Shown: in pieces, positions 23,967 through 34,215 of the stretch
How the letters are laid out: each line of letters starts with the position of its first letter
How positions within the stretch are numbered: the first letter of the stretch is position 1
Source of the DNA: Acrasis kona
Lineage: Eukaryota > Heterolobosea > Eutetramitea > Acrasida > Acrasidae
NCBI GenBank assembly: GCA_026419775.2
Contig: JAOPGA020001449.1
Span: 1 to 55,493 of the forward strand
Length of the DNA stretch: 55,493 nt
Direction: 5' to 3'
Position numbers and translations under genes: made by a program
Notes under the pieces: model-generated
Database searches by the model: none
Told to the model about the DNA's origin: nothing
The model's input: only the letters and a program-made list of their open reading frames with translations

Positions 23967-24708
23967 TTACCATTCCTCTGTTTCAATCTCTTCAAAGAAT
24001 ATGGTTGAATCGTCATTGAGGTCTCCCACTAACATGCCAAGGTCACAAATTTTGTTATCTACTTTGGCGACAATTTTAGTATCATCCATCTCCCTTGTTC
24101 TCGCTGGTCCGTAACGTTCACTCTTGCGCAATTCGTTCAATGTCAATTTGCTAGGTGCAAGGAAATCTTTTACTGCCTTTCCATTAGATATTCTGATACT
24201 TTTGGTAGGCGCTACAATAACATGTTGAGTACTTTTGTTGTGTGTGACTTACATTGCTTTTGTAGATCTAGTTGCTGTTGCAACAATTGGTTCATCCTCT
24301 GTAATGCTTTAATGTCACTTGTTTCATTTGCTCCACCACACGCTACAATAACATGTTGAGTACTTTTTGTGTGTTGTGTGACTTACTTTGTAGACTGTTG
24401 AGTTTGGACACACCAAAATCATCCGAGAACTTCTAATAGTGTCATCATATGCTGGATAAGAGATTACATTTTTGAGCTACTTGTCTTGTGCTCTGCTGGA
24501 TTTCATCATTCCTCCTTTTTCTCCGAGTCGTCTTGTCAGCAACTCCCACTTTATTAAAAATTGGATTTGTGATGGAAGGCATCTCTACTGCCTTGGTAGC
24601 GCTCATGACTGGTTCACTCTTAATTAATACGTTCAGCGTGTCAATGTTAACATCAACATCGCCCTGTTCTAACTTCATCTTCTGATCTCCTTGTTCCTTT
24701 GGTAGCAT
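23967..24708 (-). CDS. Hidden four-exon gene with twin introns, 202 aa
   Basis: Exons 24481-24708, 24387-24432, 24253-24342 and 23967-24211 join in frame to 202 residues (MLPKEQGDQKMKLEQGD ... EEIETEEW, TAA). Introns are 48, 44 and 41 nt. The last two (24343-24386 and 24212-24252) are nearly the same sequence: both read gtaagtcacaca... and end gtactcaacatgttattgtag on the minus strand. The protein has a basic patch (TTRRKRRNDE), a Gln-rich helix (RMNQLLQQQLDLQKQ) typical of a short coiled coil, and an acidic C-terminus. No family recognised; a nuclear adaptor is a guess from composition. The joined frame is open throughout, which supports the model. Confidence 0.6.
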
Positions 24709-24865
24709 GATTGTTACAAATAAAAAGTGATTGATGTTATCCTCTACAAATTTCAACAAGTCTCTTCTTTTTTCTACTCTTTTTGTTCAATAATTCATTA
24801 TCTGTACCTATGCTCTTCTTGTAGCATTCTCTCACATTAGCCTGACTATTGCTTTTTCTTGTTGC

Positions 24866-25042
24866 CTAAGCCAAGTTCTTCCATTCATCCCTGGGTCTAC
24901 CCTGTAAATACAGCTTGATGGCACCACCCATAAAAATATTGTCTTGTCTTGTGCAAAAGTCTAAACCACATTCATTTTTGATATCACAAACAATCCGCTT
25001 GTTATTGTCAGGATAGCTGAGATAGCAGAGGGATCTTTTTAA
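24866..25042 (-). pseudogene. Coding-like fragment, unrecognised
   Basis: A 59-codon open stretch begins right after an intron-like acceptor (ttcttag at 25,043) and reads SYPDNNKRIVCDIKNECGL, later IFMGGAIKLYLQGRP. It ends at a TAG, beyond which the same frame stays open for another ~40 Lys-rich codons. It could be the remains of an upstream exon or of another island gene. No domain recognised. Confidence 0.3.
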
Positions 25043-25084
25043 CTAAGAAATTCATATTTTTCCACCTGCACTTCATTCAACCAA

Positions 25085-25342
25085 TTGCTGTTGAAGGAAC
25101 TGCACTTTGTCTGCGTCTTTTACGATACCGTCTTTGGTGTACACATCACATTTTTGGATCATATCTTGAATAACACCTTGGCAGAAGTTGCCCGTGATTA
25201 TCTATGTATTCCATGCTCTTCTGTTTCTGTAGAGAGGTTATCAACACTGGTCGTGACTTTGAAGGTCTTCGTAGACATCGTCTATTACCGGAGACACTCA
25301 AGATAATGATGGTTCTTAACAGAAACAAGCATATTATTGAAT
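25085..25342 (+). mobile_element. hAT transposase C-terminal remnant
   Basis: The plus strand encodes LAEVARDYLCIPCSSVSVER, then in a second frame NTGRDFEGLRRHRLLPETLK and VLNRNKHIIE, ending TAA at ~25,342. This is the hAT dimerisation region (pattern LA-x-x-AR-x-YL-x-IP-x-SS-x-x-x-ER, then RxxLxPE and LNxN). A frameshift near 25,240 separates the halves, so the copy is dead. The N-terminal BED and catalytic parts are not found upstream. No terminal repeats or 8-bp duplication could be assigned. Confidence 0.75.
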
Positions 25343-25469
25343 AATTTTTTTGTTTTTTTTGTAGAGGTGACAGGCTGTCTCCCTAGAGTACAACTCCGCT
25401 CCGTTGGAATTTTGTTTTTGTTTTGTTGGTTGGGTGCGGAACAAAATTTTGTTATTTTGAATAAGATTC

Positions 25470-25640
25470 AAAATGCGGAACGGAGGAAGTGTTCCAAAAG
25501 ATTTTGTTAGGAACCCTATGAATCCAACATCAATAAGGAAGTCGGAGCGACAAAAAAGGATTCGTGATACCTGGCAGCACATGAAGTTCAGCGGGGTAAA
25601 GATCAACAACATTCTAATTGCACCAAAAGAGCTTACTTAT
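25470..25640 (+). other. Open frame of unknown origin beside the LINE fragment
   Basis: A 57-codon stretch starting MRNGGSVPKDFVRNPM and running through SIRKSERQKRIRDTWQHM then enters the reverse complement of the LINE-like sequence. The basic N-terminal part has no recognised domain. The chimeric ending suggests that the LINE fragment inserted into, or was joined to, an older sequence here. Confidence 0.3.
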
Positions 25641-26140
25641 CCCACAACAGGGTTAGAGGGTGCAGCCGTAAGTAGATGGGAGGTACGAAGAGGTGTTGAT
25701 GTGACAGGTTGTGATGGCTCAAGAAAGGAGGGAGGGATGAGAATGTATAAGGAGAGAGGCAGGAAAGTAGAGAGTAGAGCTCTCCTGGTCCTCACGGGTG
25801 TCAAACGAACGTTGGTGTACATGATCACTAGTGGTGACTACATCCCATCTGTCTGCCTTCTCCACCCATTTTGCTCTGATCTCCTCATTGACTCTATTCT
25901 TCACTATCTCGCTTATTGATGGCCAGGCGGTCTCTTGTGTTTGGAATGTCCATAGGTCCATATTGCAGGTGAATAGTAGGGTCATGTCCGTAGCTTTCCC
26001 TCTCTTTCTAGCGGATTTGGCTTTGGTATCAGCTAGTTCATTTTCTTTAATACCCTTACATTGTCAGATGTCAAAGGTGTAATTGACAGTAATTTGTGCT
26101 GATGGTTTGATTGTCCTGGTTCCTTCAAAGATTCACGAGT
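25640..26140 (-). mobile_element. LINE-like fragment with RNase H remnant, right copy
   Basis: The minus strand carries an RNase H C-terminal signature, CKGIKENELADTKAKSARK (compare GHxGIxxNExADxxAKxA), followed by LLFTCNMDLWTFQTQETAW and a basic/acidic tail. This domain and its 3' position are typical of non-LTR retrotransposons. Both ends match, inverted, the fragment at 21.2-21.8 kb. No endonuclease or reverse transcriptase is left. It is a dead, truncated copy. Confidence 0.6.
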
Positions 26141-26365
26141 ATAGATGTACTTCATGATAATATAATGTTTGAATGAATCACAGCGATCTATGTTAAACTA
26201 ACGAGTTTGTTTGAGCATTGCTTCGAGTGTTTGTTAGTTCGGTGATTAAATAGACCATGAGGATGAATATCAGGTCATTATAATGAGAGCGTTCGTTTTA
26301 GCATTGTTTTGTTTGTTGCTACCAGAAAGATTGATTAAGTGCAAGTGATCGAATTGTTTTAAAAT

Positions 26366-26848
26366 TCACAAGAGCTCGAGTTCTATGCTTGAATCGTGTT
26401 CGCATAAAAGTAGTGTAATGATATGGAGGGAAATATGATCAACTTTGAAGTCGAATAGGGACACCACAAAGATAATAGGGTTCCCCTTTACAAAAGTTAA
26501 TGACGTTAACGAGTCGTTTACGCAATAACGAGAAAACGCGAAAAACAACATGTAAACAACAAAATAAACAGGGTGACCCATAATCATACCCAAATTCGCA
26601 ACAATCGAGCGCGCGTAGAATGCTAAATGATGTTTAGACCTGTCATGCCTCCAAGGCTGAGATAATATACCGAAACTTTTAATAGCATTTTCAACGAGGA
26701 TTCTGACTGAGCCAATCACGAGATTAACTGCCAACCTTTCTCTCACCATATTATCTTTAAATAACACAATGTAGTTTGGAAGTCCTTGATAACCTAAAAG
26801 AAGGGTGGTTATCCCAATTCCTATGAATGTAATTAAAATAGAAAGCAC
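26366..26848 (-). mobile_element. PIF/Harbinger-like DDE transposase remnant
   Basis: The minus-strand frame contains GYQGLPNYIVLFK, then RERLAVNLVIGSVRILVENA, IKSFGILSQPWRHD and FYARSIVANLGMIM. This is the pattern of the C-terminal part of DDE_Tnp_4-type transposases: a gDxgY-like entry, R-x-x-VE around the last catalytic Glu, a K/R-F-x-iL stretch, and a closing NL block. The N-terminal half, with the first two Asp residues, is missing, so it is a fragment. Family assignment is from motif memory and is moderate. Confidence 0.55.
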
Positions 26849-27084
26849 TACTGCAATGCCCTATATCGGATTTGGTATTAAGAAGAGGTCTCAGAGAACG
26901 TTTGACGAATTTGTATTTACTGAAACTTTATAAATTTATTCAGTAAATACTATTATATAAAGTAAGTAGACAATCACACCAAAATACAATTACACATTCA
27001 AACAAACTAAGGAAATGAACTTCTCTTTACGGTGTCGCGAACTTTTAAAATCCATGGTTGGCCAACTAAAGTAACAAAATACAA

Positions 27085-28005
27085 ATGAAACGAACATATC
27101 CCACCAAACAACCAACCATAGACCCTACGCTCATTGACACAGATGATTTTAATAATAAGCACGTCCTTAAAGATTCCATCAAACAAGGATGGATGAACAA
27201 GTCGATGAACTATTTGTCGTCGTTCGTCAGACCTGAACCAACTGGTGACATAAAAAAACCAGACCCGGACAACCAAGAAGAGAAGGATCAAGCTCTCTCC
27301 GATGTGATCGATCGGTTGAATAAGTTGCAGTTAGAGAGAGAGCAGGAGAGAAAGGAAAGAGAGGAAGAGAAAAAGGAAAGAGAGGAAGAACGAAAAGAGG
27401 ACCTACTCCATTATGAGGCTCTGGAAAGAAGAGTAGATGTATTAGAAGTACATCTCACAAGGATGTTCTACACATATCAAGCGATCCTCGCACATGTGTC
27501 CGCCTTAAAACGGCTGTACGTCCAACGAGTGGGAGGTAATTTGATGAATAGTATGTAGTATTTCATTCATTTTTTTAATCACTTAGATGTCGCCTTCGGA
27601 ACGTCAAACTGCGCCTACTCGTTGCGATACAAAAAAAAAAGGGGATACAGCACCATAAACATCAAGGGTCTGGTAAAACTACTAGAGAAAGTTGGAGGCT
27701 GTCGACACACAGACGCCCATGAGGAGTGCCTGTCTCTGTCCGTCACAGCGACGGTTGGACAAATTGAGAGGATCCTTTTAGATGACGAAATCAGCCACAT
27801 CAACAACATCAACATTCCGATGGTTCCAGAACTAAAGGCCAGTGATGATGAAAAAGACCAAATCAAATCAATCCTGGCAAGGGTGCAGTTAATTGTGAAT
27901 AAAGACCCTAAGATGCAACCAAAAAATGAAGCAAGTTTTGAGAATTTGATGGTTGCATATTTCACCACACACAAAATAAAGGAAGGACAAGTATTTGTTC
28001 ATTAA
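27085..28005 (+). CDS. Two-exon coiled-coil protein, unrecognised (289 aa)
   Basis: Exon 1 is 27085-27535, exon 2 27587-28005, with a 51-nt intron (GTAATT...TTAG). Residues ~65-125 are a charged coiled coil (LEREQERKEREEEKKEREEE). The exon join reads VGGDVAFGTSNCAYSLRYKK. Exon 2 continues as a helical domain (INIKGLVKLLEKVGGC, then IERILLDDEISHINNINIP) ending KEGQVFVH. The reading frame is open across both exons, which argues for a real gene despite its place among transposon remnants. I do not recognise the C-terminal domain. Its position near a Harbinger-like remnant raises the option of a transposon accessory protein, but no Myb motif is seen. Confidence 0.6.
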
Positions 28006-28424
28006 AAGACAATATTTACAACTTTCTCTGACTTTTCTGCTGTTAGAATTCCTTCTGGACAAACTTTTTAGCGGTATTATAAAACGGGATTGGAGGTTTC
28101 TCACCTGGCAATTAAAATTCTCACCATGACATTGAAATGACACCTTGATTACAATAGAGTTCGACGTCAACAAAAACAAACTACACAAAGTAGCATCATG
28201 GAAGCACGTGCAAAGTTCTCACCACCCAAAATTTAGTACAAGAAGAGTTTAAAATGAATTCTAGATCTTGATGGAGTCAGATATCCCGTGATTTTGAAAG
28301 TAGTACTTTTTTCTTCTATGTTGCATTGATTTTAAGCGGCAAGGAAAAAAAGAAGTAAGGACAAAGTATTTTTGATGACAACGCATAGTACAAAAATTAG
28401 ATGTGTTTTATAAAAAGTAGCAAA
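28006..28424. other. AT-rich spacer, nothing recognised
   Basis: About 420 bp, AT-rich, between the coiled-coil gene and the decayed HPYFGE-family copy. No open frame or RNA gene could be supported. Confidence 0.4.
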
Positions 28425-29815
28425 TTAAATAGAATGATGTTTTATTAAAAGGCACAACTCTTGTTCAAGCTTGTTGGGCGTCAGTTCTAATTCCTTTAAA
28501 GGATTCTTTGATAATCCCTCTTGCTTCATAGAGGCGTGTTCCTTCAAGCCGATGATTGATTTTAATGTGTTGATTGTATCGTAGTTTGAGTCAAGAATGC
28601 GGTTACTGCTCCGAATGAATGTCGGTTATGAAATGTCATGTAACTTTCCATTGACTTTGTTCGTTTCGGTCCTTGTCGGCAAGAAAGGATTGATGGTTGG
28701 ACTCTTGTGAAACCTCGAATCTAAACCAGTTAGGGTACTTTGGGATAATATTACTTACTCCTCTACCCGAATTCACTGCAGTACACAACTTAATGATTGC
28801 ATTGTATGAAATGTTTTCAAGCGTTTGTGGATCTTCTCTTTCTCTATTAATAAAAAAGCTCACTGCAGTGAGTTCTTTCGTAACAGTGTTGGTAAAGAAC
28901 CGCTGGATCTCAACAAATTGTGTTCCTCTTAAAGTATCGGCAAGAATGGTGTGGCTATTGTATTTTTTCTTGAAATCGTGCACAGCAGTGGTGTAAAAAG
29001 TTCCTTTGACGAACACTTTTTTGTACTCAATCTTGTATCTGTGACTGCTATGCTATTCTTCCAATTCCACATATCTGGTCTTTTATCTCCCCATCTGAGT
29101 TCTCTTATACCAACAAGGACTTTTCAATTCTCCAAGGAAGCGCTGTGTTTCTAGATCGGGTACTTGCTTTTGGATTTGTGTGACATTATTGTATCTGGGC
29201 ATTTAATGTTGTTGGACAACTGCTCCATTCTGCAAAGTTCGATGACTGCGCTCATTTTGCTCTCACCAAAATAGGGGTGGCTTTTGTTCGACTTGCGAGT
29301 CTGGATGGCTTCCATCACACTCTCTGGTGTAATACTATACTGGTGAATGTAGATGTGCGCAACAACAGGTTTTTTGCGGTAATTGGTTTTGTTGTTGAAG
29401 TACTGCTGTGTTCAAGGCTATGTTTTCTGCTATGGGATTGGACGTTACAAAGGAAATTTTTGCAATGTTCCAAGGTATTTTCAAATCAATACAGGTACTG
29501 CATTTTGGTACCCTTACAGCGAGACAAGGAAAATTAAATCATACCGTCGGTTATCCACCGTGGGTTTGTCTGCCGTCGGTTTGTTTGTCGTCGGTTTGGC
29601 TGCTTGTCGGCATTGATTTACGAGTGGAGTATTTGGAGATGTTGTTGAGTAATTTCGTTTTTATTGTGGAAAGATCATGCTTCCATCTCCGCCTCTTAAT
29701 TTGGCAGCAAATGCGCTTATTCTTCGCTACGGTATATACTTTGCAAATCAAAATCTCTCTGGTTGTTGTAGTATCTTTGAATTTGTTCGGGGACGACTTC
29801 TGTGAGAGATGCAAT
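28425..29815 (-). pseudogene. Decayed paralogue of the HPYFGE-family gene
   Basis: Minus-strand pieces in several frames match the intact protein at 23.0-23.8 kb: YFNNKTNYRKKPVVAH and KSNKSHPYFGESKMSAVIEL around 29,220-29,400, and a 126-codon stretch at 28,636-29,016 (MFVKGTFYTTAVHDFKKKY). A C-terminal stretch at 28,425-28,610 (NTLKSIIGLKEHASMKQEG) and a Lys/Thr-rich N-terminal piece around 29,551-29,814 flank them. Frame changes between pieces are not explained by GT-AG introns I could find, so it is probably broken. A short gtcggtttg-type minisatellite lies within it at about 29,545-29,610. Confidence 0.5.
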
Positions 29816-30658
29816 TAATGCAAAATAAATTTCATAAACATCTGAGAGAATAGGTAGCCCCCTTATTTTGTACTTTGTGACTCGGGAGGAACGATTATGT
29901 AGCAGGTAGATTATGGTGAGAGCTTATCCTTGGTTGTCATGACCTCCTCTTTTTACGTTAATTCCTTCAGCCAACCGCGGGTAATATTGAATAATAGTTC
30001 ATCAAGGAGGATTTTCAAGAGTCCAACTACTCAATCAGACCGACAACGCACGGCGTTTAGCGGATTCTTATTCACTTCGATTGTCAGATTTTTGCAACAT
30101 GATGAACGCTAAAATTATGAAGCAAACAAAAAACGATTTTTATATTGATCACCAAAATTTTGAGAGGACCTCGTGAAGAGCACAAAAAAGTGGAACAAAG
30201 GTTTACCGAAGCCCACCTAGGTGGAACATTAAGGTTATTGATCATGTTTACATTTATGATTAGATCACATTACCGAAATCAATTTGAGTTACAGCCACAA
30301 TTTGACGTACAATTTTGAGGTACAATTTTTGACTTCAACAATGACTCAAAGTGTGAGAGCAACGAAGAATTTTCGTGAAATAACATAACTGTTCAAAATT
30401 TGTACAATCTCTTGAAGCTTTGGGTTCATTATGAAGTTGTGTTGCGATCCAATTTCAATCGAAAAATGTTACACTCCCAGAAATAAAGCTTATTTTATCA
30501 GATCTCTTCCTTGCTTTACAAGTCTTTATTCGTAATTGATAGTGAACATATTTTGAAATTGAGTATCTTAGCGCATCCCATTCTTGTAATTTGTAATTAT
30601 TGATGGTTGACACTTCATTAATGCTTGATTGATAATTGAAACATAATTGATCAAAAAG
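29816..30658. other. Spacer at the right edge of the island
   Basis: About 840 bp of AT-rich sequence with no credible gene. Its last part is the likely promoter and 5' leader of the dehydrogenase gene that follows. Confidence 0.45.
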
Positions 30659-31519
30659 ATGTTAGCAAGATTGACATCCCGCAGTGTTTCGATGAACACA
30701 ATACGTAGGTTCTCTACAACATATGTAACAAAAGGGAAACTGGATAATCAGATTTGTGTCGTCACTGGCGCCGGTAGCGGAATCGGTAGGGGAATAGCCA
30801 AAATGTTTGCTAAAGAGGGAGCCAGTGTGGTGGTTGCAGATATAAATTTGGAGTCAGCCAAGAAAACAGTATCGGAGCTTGATAACAAACAAAAACATTT
30901 AGCCCTTAATTTTGATGTGACAGATGAAAACTCTGTTGTTGAAGCATTTACCAAAGTTGAAAATGAGTACGGAAAACTTAATGTATTGGTTAGTAACGCT
31001 GGTGTGCAACACATTGACGCCATCCACAATCTATCCTACGAAAATTGGCGCAAAATAGTATCCGTACATCTCGACGCCTCGTTCTTGTGCACAAGAAGTG
31101 CCGTTCAAATCATGAACAAAATGGACAAAAAAGATAACAAATCTGTAATATACATTGGATCTGTTCACAGCAAAACTGCATCAAAACTAAAAGCACCCTA
31201 CGTCAGTGCCAAACACGGTGTTTTAGGACTCGCACGTGTATTAGCCAAGGAAGGCGGAGAGCACGGCATTCGCAGCAACGTAATCTGTCCAGGCTATGTT
31301 TTGACGCCACTGGTCGAGAAGCAAATCCCAGAACAATCAAAGAATTTAAACATGACGGAAGAGGAGGTCATCAAGAAGGTTTTCCTTCCCGACACGGTGA
31401 ATGGAGAGTTCACCTCAGTGGACGACGTTGCCAACACCGCTACATTCTTTGCATCATTTGAATCAAATTCACTAACAGGACAGAGTATTATAGTATCAAA
31501 CGGTTGGTTTATGGAATAA
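30659..31519 (+). CDS. Mitochondrial SDR dehydrogenase, 3-hydroxybutyrate dehydrogenase type
   Basis: A 286-residue intronless classical short-chain dehydrogenase. Cofactor motif VTGAGSGIGRGIAKMF, NAG motif LVSNAGVQH, active-site Ser in VIYIGSVHSK, and YVSAKHG (Y-x-x-x-K) are all in place. The end, DDVANTATFFASFESNSLTG with a closing GGW-like NGWFME, matches D-beta-hydroxybutyrate dehydrogenases, though other SDR substrates are possible. The first ~25 residues (MLARLTSRSVSMNTIRRFST) form a basic, Asp/Glu-free presequence with an RRFS cleavage-type site, so mitochondrial import is likely. ATG 30659 was chosen because it begins this presequence. Confidence 0.85.
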   Translation: MLARLTSRSVSMNTIRRFSTTYVTKGKLDNQICVVTGAGSGIGRGIAKMFAKEGASVVVADINLESAKKTVSELDNKQKHLALNFDVTDENSVVEAFTKVENEYGKLNVLVSNAGVQHIDAIHNLSYENWRKIVSVHLDASFLCTRSAVQIMNKMDKKDNKSVIYIGSVHSKTASKLKAPYVSAKHGVLGLARVLAKEGGEHGIRSNVICPGYVLTPLVEKQIPEQSKNLNMTEEEVIKKVFLPDTVNGEFTSVDDVANTATFFASFESNSLTGQSIIVSNGWFME

Positions 31520-31532
31520 AAATAATTTTGTA

Positions 31533-33191
31533 TTAATCTAAATTGACGCGACTTGTGTCAGTAATTTTTATGGATATCTTCTCGTCTTTGTCGTCATCGT
31601 CTGAGGACGATTCTTGTTCTTTGACCTCGCTGTACATCGTCCTTGGCGAGGGGACCATGGGCGATTGAATTTGGCTCCGGAAGAATGGCTGCACATATTG
31701 GTCGTCAACCGTTGCAAGTAAGTTTAGTCCATTCAGCTGCGGCGTAATTTCTGTCAGTTCAGCGTCCACATTTTCTGCGCTGTTGTCCTCAATGTCCAAG
31801 TCATTGTAAAGGTACTTTAGTAGTGGAGTTGTCCCACCACCAAGTATGATTGTTGTGAACAAACAAATAAATAAGGTGGTTGTAATAATCTTGTTGTGAT
31901 TATCATTTTTAACAGTGGTAAGGCTAAGGGAGAAGGCGATGGCACCTCTCAACCCAGAGAAGAACATTACAAATTGTGTTTTGAATGATAACGGACTCGT
32001 GTTTATATGATTAAGAACATATGAAACGGAAAAAACATTAGCAGCCCTACCTAAAAAGATCAAAATCACTGACAATAAGATCAAGAAGAAATCAAATTCG
32101 TGATGGAAGGTAAAGATTGCCAGTCCCAAATACACAAACACAATCGTCTCACACACAAACGCCATTGTTTTAAAACACAGGTGAGCCGCAGTTTTTGACG
32201 ACGATGATAAATTGTAATGAGTATAATGGGACGTTACAATGCCGTTGGTCAAGATTGCAAGAATTCCACTCATTTCCAATCCTTCGCCTATTAAAAATGT
32301 AGTATAACAAGTAATCATCAAAAATGAGAATTCAAGAGCAGGAGTTTTTTTAAAGTTTAAATGTTTAAAAACAAGCGAAGTCATGAAACCAGTTACGGCT
32401 CCTATGATAATGCTTCCGAAAAAAGTTATTATAAAACTACCAATGACGCCGAACAAAGAATGCTTGGCTGTTTCTTCATAACTTTCGACGAATGTGCGGA
32501 ATAAAACAATTGCCACCGCGTCGTTTAGAACTGATTCCCCACAAACGAGCGCTTTGAGGGTTGTATCTACATTGGCTCCTTGCATCACTGCTACCACTGC
32601 TACCGGATCAGTGGCGCTTATTAAACTCGCAAATACAAAAGAATCCAAAGGGGGTAATCTCAGTGTAATTGTTAGACCTAACCCGATGACGATCGTACTG
32701 ATTAATGTGCCAATTACTGCATATGATAGGATGGAGCCAAAGTTTATGAAGAAATCTTTCTGTAAAAGTTAATCATTTGACCCATATTTACTCTTTACCT
32801 TTTTTAAATTATATCCACTTTCGAAAATGATTGGTGGTAATAGTAACAAATAAAATGTGTTTGAGTTTAGTTTGAATTCGATTACTTTCCTCCCCTGTAT
32901 TACTAAAATCGCACCAAGAACGGCTCCAACGAATATCGTCACGACACTTTCTGGTAGGTATTTGATGTTGAATTTATGAAAGAAGAATGTCAAAAATATG
33001 GTCAAAAATAATGTTGATATCATGTAAAGATAATCCAAACTTTCCTCCGTCTCCGATTGCTGCGGCGGCGCTATCGGTATTGCTGTTGTTGTGGTATTTG
33101 TGGGTATTGTTACATCGGTATCATTTTGGCAGTTTATAAATACGATCAGAGCCAACAAAACAATGAGTGATGTGACGAGCTTTTTGTTCAT
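31533..33191 (-). CDS. Na+/H+ exchanger (CPA1/NHE family)
   Basis: Two exons (32799-33191, 31533-32759) with a 39-nt intron give 539 residues. A signal peptide (MNKKLVTSLIVLLALIVFIN) and a Thr-rich luminal stretch precede about 11-12 membrane helices. NHE hallmarks are present: FYLLLLPPIIFESGYNLKK (amiloride-site region), SATDPVAVVAVMQ, the ion-binding GESVLNDAVAIVLF with ND, and FSGLRGAIAFSLSL. The acidic Ser/Asp-rich cytosolic tail (SSSDDDDKDE) is shorter than in animal plasma-membrane NHEs. This resembles endosomal or vacuolar NHE6/8-type exchangers that set organelle pH, though location is inference. It converges with the SDR gene; the stop codons are 13 bp apart. Confidence 0.9.
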
Positions 33192-33296
33192 TGTATTTTT
33201 CCGCTTACATTGTAACAAGACATATTTCTCCGCGACACTTCGTCAAAACAGGTTTATAAAGACGGACTTTTAAAATCGTTTAACTTTATTTAAAGG

Positions 33297-34146
33297 TTAT
33301 TTGTTCCCTTCAATATGATTCTTCAACTTGATTAACCCACTTGCGTTGTGCTGTGCTATAATTCCTTTGACCCAACTAATATGTTTAGAAAGTATGGTGT
33401 AAAGAAACTTACTCAGGTACATATCCAGCCACATCCATTTCTGAAAGAGTTTGACCACGGCATGAATTATCATCAATTCGATCTATAACCCATGCAATGC
33501 ATCTAATGAAACCTCTTACTTCTCCGTGTGCTAGAGTATATTCGCTGCTTCTCCGACAACGAGAAATTTCATCTTCATCAACCGATCTTGAAACGGCAAT
33601 AATTTTCGCGATTTTGTCTTTGTTTGCTAGAACAAAATCATCTAAAAATTCATTGTCCTCTGGTAAGGGTATTTCTTGCCCTTGATTGTCGAATAAGTAT
33701 GTTTGTGACAGGAACACAAAGTCTCTTGCAGCGAGAAACCAAGTGGGTGGTTTAAAGTTACATCTACAAACGCATAGCTCATTAAAAGCTTTTTTGTGCT
33801 CCATCTCTTTCGTAACAAAAGATGTCACGAGGGGATCTAATGCTTTGCGCTGTTCGAAAGTCATATTTTGAAGATGAGCAAACATTTCAGGTAGTGATTT
33901 TGGTATAGTTGCGACTCCTTTCACCATATGGGGCAATTTGTCGTGCAATTGTTCGTTGTAGCTGCCGTGGTGCACGGGTAGACGGTAAACATTTACATTA
34001 TCCTCCGTCTTTAGAAATTCCCACATGGGAGCACTGTCATTTGCTTCTATACTCTTAATGATATTAACATAATCATGTAGTTGTTGTAGAGAGCTACTAA
34101 ACTCCTCATTTACATGGTTTGAGTATTCATATATCCTGTGTGCCAT
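33297..34146 (-). CDS. START-domain lipid-binding protein
   Basis: Exons 33413-34146 and 33297-33375, separated by a 37-nt GTAAGT...TTAG intron, give 270 residues. Unspliced, the frame would end after YVPE. Splicing instead gives GYVPDWVKGIIAQHNASG and a helical C-terminus, the expected last START helix that closes the lipid pocket. Other START features are MWEFLKTEDNVNVYRLPV, LPEMFAHLQNM, WFLAARDFVFLSQTY and LAHGEVRGFIRCIAWVI. Length and layout are those of single-domain START proteins (PCTP/StarD type). The ligand is unknown. It is divergent from the EPG5-like gene across 69 bp. Confidence 0.85.
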
Positions 34147-34215
34147 TGATTCGGTTGATTTGTAAGCTTTATCAATATTGATAAAATCTAATTAGAACAA
34201 CCAACCAAACTTGAC
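34147..34215. promoter_or_regulatory. Short bidirectional intergenic region
   Basis: Only 69 bp separate the start codons of the START-domain gene (minus) and the EPG5-like gene (plus). Both promoters and leaders must lie in or overlap this AT-rich gap. No specific factor site was recognised. Confidence 0.45.
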
